NCBI GenBank assembly: GCA_048498135.1
Contig: JBEHYO010000001.1
Coordinates: forward strand, 99,869-163,868
DNA from: Dokdonella_A sp937902695
GTDB lineage: Bacteria; Pseudomonadota; Gammaproteobacteria; Xanthomonadales; Rhodanobacteraceae
Direction: 5' to 3'
Length of the DNA: 64,000 nt
Made by a program: the position numbers and the translations under genes. Below, one piece after another: positions 61,480 through 64,000 of the stretch; position 1 is the first letter of the stretch, and each line of letters begins with the position of its first letter. The notes under the pieces were generated by a model, which was given only the letters and a program-made list of their open reading frames with translations, was not told the origin of the DNA and ran no database searches.

Positions 61480-61983
61480 ATGGGCCGCTGGCGATCCGCT
61501 GCCGCGCCGTCGACCGCGATCATCACCGCGGACGGCCAGCGCCGCCTCAAGGACGAGCTCGACACGCTGTGGCGCGTGCGCCGTCCCGAAGTCGTGCGCG
61601 CGCTCGCCGACGCCGCCGCCGAAGGCGACCGCTCCGAGAACGCCGAGTACATCTATCGCAAGAAGCAGCTCGGCGAGATCGACCGGCGCGTGCGCTACCT
61701 GACGAAGCGTCTCACGGATCTTCGCATCGTCGAAGGACCGCCGAGCGACCCGAACGCGGTGTATTTCGGCGCGTGGCTGCGGGTCGAGTCACAGGACGGC
61801 GCCATACACGACTACCGGATCGTCGGGCCTGACGAGATCGATGCGGAGCGCGGCTGGATCAGCATCGACTCGCCGTTGGCGCGCGCGGCGCTGAAGGCGC
61901 GCGTCGATGACGAGTTCGAAGCGGAGCTACCGTCGGGACGAGTCCGATTTTTGATTGTTCGGGTCAGTTATGTCGGGCCGTGA
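61480..61983 (+). CDS. greB: Transcription elongation factor GreB
   Basis: A 167-residue factor that enters the RNA polymerase secondary channel and stimulates cleavage of backtracked RNA. Seen: IITADGQRRLKDELDTLW, the acidic tip EGDRSENAEY with Asp50 and Glu53, YIYRKKQLGEIDRRVRYLTKRL, and the C-terminal GPDEIDAERGWISIDSPLARAAL with GRVRFLIVRVSY. Those strings fit GreB rather than GreA. The ATG at 61480 was preferred to the in-frame ATG at 61420. Confidence 0.94.
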   Translation: MGRWRSAAAPSTAIITADGQRRLKDELDTLWRVRRPEVVRALADAAAEGDRSENAEYIYRKKQLGEIDRRVRYLTKRLTDLRIVEGPPSDPNAVYFGAWLRVESQDGAIHDYRIVGPDEIDAERGWISIDSPLARAALKARVDDEFEAELPSGRVRFLIVRVSYVGP

Positions 61984-62007
61984 TGTTCGCCGTTCTCACT
62001 GACGCCG

Positions 62008-62097
62008 GAATCCATTTCGACCCTCGTGATTCCCGCGGAAGCGGGAATCCATTTTCGTCTCGTCATTCCGGCGAAAGCCGGAATCCAGTTTGCCTTT
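62008..62097. repeat. REP cluster after greB
   Basis: Three hairpins in a row: gacgccggaatcc, gattcccgcggaagcgggaatccattt and cgtcattccggcgaaagccggaatcc. Both sequence types seen at 25939 and 57960 are mixed here. The 306-bp gap 61984-62289 has no gene; its end holds a terminator. Confidence 0.82.
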
Positions 62098-62224
62098 GCT
62101 CTTCGCGACTTCACGAAAACCGACTCACGTCCTGAGCGTTTCGTCGACCACCCCTGGTCGCCGGTCACTTTCTTTTGCTTGCCCAAAAGAAAGTAACCAA
62201 AGAAAACGGCACCCTCGGCACCCC

Positions 62225-62256
62225 AAAAAAAAACGGACGGCCCACAAGCCGTCCGT
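62225..62256 (-). terminator. Rho-independent terminator of the SRPBCC/GyrI-like gene
   Basis: On the minus strand the stem acggacggc / gccgtccgt (62233-62241 and 62248-62256) is followed by a run of nine T. It lies 34 bp after the stop codon at 62290. Confidence 0.95.
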
Positions 62257-62289
62257 TCTCTCAAACCCTCGCGCGCAGCGCGTACCGTC

Positions 62290-63444
62290 CTACTGCACCT
62301 GGATCGGCAAATACACCTTGAACGACTGCTGGTCTTCGGCCGCATCCGGCGCCGACGTCAGCTCGTCCCAGAACCGTCCCGTGCCCATCTCGGCATACGG
62401 ATAGCCGTGCGTCTCGGCGTATGCCTTCTCCATCAGGCGCAGCAGCGGCAACTGCGCGGGGTTGCCCGTGTATTCGGTCACCAGCGCCTTGCCCTGGTAC
62501 CAGAGCGCCGCGCGGACGTGGTCGTCGAGGACGAGCAGGCCGTCGTTGTCCTTGTCGCCCGGCTTGAACGTCTGGGTCTCGTCCTCGTCGCCCGTCGAGC
62601 TCGCCTTCGGTGCCGGCGATTCGATCGTGTACGACTCCTTGTCCAGCGTGAACGTCGTCTGGTCGACCGGGACCGCGACGCTGAACGCGTAGTCCTCCTC
62701 GCCCCAGTTCGTCGTGATCGTCATGCGCGGACCCGCGGCATTGAGCCCGGCCTTCTTCATGACGGCTTCGATCTGCTTCATCGCGGTGTCGGTCGCCTCG
62801 GCGACGTCGTCGAGCGTGCGCTTGGCCTTCGTGGCGACCAGCAGCACGGGCTTGGCGGTCACGTCGGCGACGTCGATCTTGACGTCCTTGTAGTCGACGT
62901 TCGGGAACGACGCGAGCATCGCGGCGATGTTGGAGAGATTGAGCTGAATCTGCGTCGCCGGATCGCCGTGGATGTAGAGACCGGCATAGCGCCAGACCAG
63001 GTTCCAGCCGTAGTCGGCGTCGTACGCCCAGTTGATGTTGACGGTCTTGCCGTTCTGCGCCGGCGCGAGCGTGATCGTGTAGGCCTTGTTCTCGCCGCTC
63101 CACGCATTGTCGAGCGTCATCGTGACCTTGCTGTCCTGCTCGGCCGTGGCGATCGTGAGGCTGCCGTTGCCGACCTGCGGCGCGGCGCTCTGCCATGCGA
63201 CCTTCGCGCCCTGGCCGGACTCGGGTCCTTCGAACGTGAACTTCGTCTGCGGATCGATCCGGCGCTGCGCGGCCCATTCCGGAAAACGGCGGAACGTGTC
63301 GATCGAATCGTAGATCTGGCGCAGCGGGCTCGACACCTCGACGGTGCGCTCGATGTGTCCATGCGAGGGCAGGATCACGCCAACCAGCACGGCCAGCACG
63401 AACACGATGACGAGGGACACCAGAAGTTCGAGAAAACGGGTCAT
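62290..63444 (-). CDS. Membrane-anchored SRPBCC / GyrI-like ligand-binding protein
   Basis: A 384-residue protein. An N-terminal membrane helix (LLVSLVIVFVLAVLVGVIL) is followed by an SRPBCC domain (about 30-180: IERTVEVSSPLRQIYDSIDTFRRFPEWA, AYTITLAPAQNGKTVNINWAYD) and a GyrI/effector-binding-like domain (about 195-384: DVTAKPVLLVATKAKRTLDD, YAETHGYPYAEMGTGRFWDE). Both folds bind small molecules. Probably periplasmic. The start is the ATG at the membrane helix; the longer frame upstream adds an Arg/Pro-rich stretch. Function unknown. Confidence 0.87.
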   Translation of the reverse strand: MTRFLELLVSLVIVFVLAVLVGVILPSHGHIERTVEVSSPLRQIYDSIDTFRRFPEWAAQRRIDPQTKFTFEGPESGQGAKVAWQSAAPQVGNGSLTIATAEQDSKVTMTLDNAWSGENKAYTITLAPAQNGKTVNINWAYDADYGWNLVWRYAGLYIHGDPATQIQLNLSNIAAMLASFPNVDYKDVKIDVADVTAKPVLLVATKAKRTLDDVAEATDTAMKQIEAVMKKAGLNAAGPRMTITTNWGEEDYAFSVAVPVDQTTFTLDKESYTIESPAPKASSTGDEDETQTFKPGDKDNDGLLVLDDHVRAALWYQGKALVTEYTGNPAQLPLLRLMEKAYAETHGYPYAEMGTGRFWDELTSAPDAAEDQQSFKVYLPIQVQ

Positions 63445-63774
63445 ATTCGGGGCTTCTCCAGGAGCTCGGGCCCTAATCGGTGCGATTGCCGGCGTGCGCG
63501 CAACGGGCCGCCGAGCCCCTCTTCGGGGACATGGCCGGCAGGCGCATGTCGCCACACTCGGGTCCGGGCGCGGAATGGTACTTGAGTGGGCGCCCGCGCG
63601 CTACGCCGGGCCCGGCGGGTGTCTACGAGGCTTTTCCTAGCCACGGAGAAGAAGCGTTCGGGCGCCGGAACGGCGCAGATGCGTCGCAGGCCGGCGCTCC
63701 GCCATCGTGCAAAGCAGCATCACGGCTGAAGCCGCTTCTACCGCACGCTCACGTCGGCGATCGCTGCAACGCGA
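63445..63774. other. Intergenic, 330 bp, with one REP-like element
   Basis: No gene is supported. A ggctgaagccgcttcta element is at about 63724-63740, the same core as near 21930. The promoter for the SRPBCC/GyrI-like gene should be at 63445-63550. Confidence 0.45.
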
Positions 63775-64000
63775 TCAGACAATTCCGAGCTCGAACGCCT
63801 TCAGCACCGCGCGCGTGCGATCGCGCACGCCGAGCTTGGACAGGATGTTCGAGACATGATTCTTCACGGTTCCCTCGGCGACGCCGAGCGAATTGGCGAT
63901 TTCCTTGTTGCTGTAGCCGCCGGCCATGAGGCGCAGGATCTCGGTCTCGCGATCGGTCAACGGATCGGGCCGGTCGAGGCTGACGAACTCGTTCTGCATG
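63775..64000 (-). CDS. LuxR/NarL-type response regulator, C-terminal part (partial)
   Basis: Only the last 75 codons are in the window; the gene starts beyond the right edge. The fragment is a LuxR-type helix-turn-helix: LTDRETEILRLMAGGYSNKEIANSLGVAEGTVKNHVSNILSKLGVRDRTRAVLKAFELG. It is preceded by a Met that is likely within the linker. The receiver domain and any sensor kinase lie outside. Confidence 0.93.
   Translation of the reverse strand, partial: MQNEFVSLDRPDPLTDRETEILRLMAGGYSNKEIANSLGVAEGTVKNHVSNILSKLGVRDRTRAVLKAFELGIV

Overview
The window is GC-rich chromosomal DNA (roughly two thirds G+C by eye) of a gammaproteobacterium, most probably of the Xanthomonadales/Lysobacterales and perhaps Rhodanobacteraceae. 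This placement is an inference. It rests on the gene order asd-fimV-truA-trpF-trpB-trpA-accD, the cluster leuS-lptE-holA-nadD-rsfS-rlmH-maf, a sigma factor of the ECF-like TIGR02999 type paired with a Ser/Thr kinase-TPR protein, and abundant REP-type intergenic palindromes. Coding density is high, codons end mostly in G or C, and no tRNA, rRNA, CRISPR array, prophage or insertion sequence was seen.

Layout. 1-10.1 kb: the conserved minus-strand housekeeping cluster leuS, a glutathione-transferase-like gene, lptE, holA, nadD, rsfS, rlmH, maf. It is split between nadD and rsfS by a plus-strand DEAD-box helicase gene (deaD). 10.3-15.7 kb: a secreted protein with an S74-type self-cleaving chaperone domain coupled to a tiny secreted partner, then an ECF-like sigma factor and a 1003-residue membrane Ser/Thr kinase with TPRs. 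16-26 kb: secreted amidohydrolase, a 1437-residue LRR/repeat surface protein, a broken DUF72 gene, thioredoxin-like CnoX, a hotdog-fold protein, and a TIGR03032-type protein with a small partner. 26-32 kb: P-loop kinase, a second membrane Ser/Thr kinase fused to an FGE-like domain, DUF502 membrane protein, acyltransferase and a small secreted SRPBCC protein. 32-45 kb: secreted beta-propeller-like protein, an M14 and two tandem M13 metallopeptidases, another secreted repeat protein, and rapA. 44.7-55.7 kb: minus-strand accD, trpA, trpB, trpF, truA, fimV, asd, aroC, prmB. 55.7-64 kb: SCO1 and psd, a conserved hypothetical, a MltD-like lytic transglycosylase, a HerA-like ATPase, greB, a membrane SRPBCC/GyrI-like protein, and the end of a LuxR-type response regulator.

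How the parts relate. Housekeeping genes cover translation (leuS, truA, rlmH, rsfS, prmB), envelope assembly (lptE, mltD, fimV, psd), replication (holA), NAD, tryptophan, aspartate-family and chorismate synthesis, and RNA polymerase recycling (rapA, greB). Between them lie accessory blocks rich in secreted and surface proteins.

The most notable signal is a short C-terminal signature, hydrophobic-x-x-N-G-F-(E/D), at or within about ten residues of the end of four otherwise unrelated secreted proteins (ending at 10314, 21899, 34172 and 41774). It looks like a shared tail for sorting, anchoring or secretion. Two further themes are a recurring paired REP element found in several intergenic gaps, and two different membrane Ser/Thr kinases, one encoded next to its own sigma factor.
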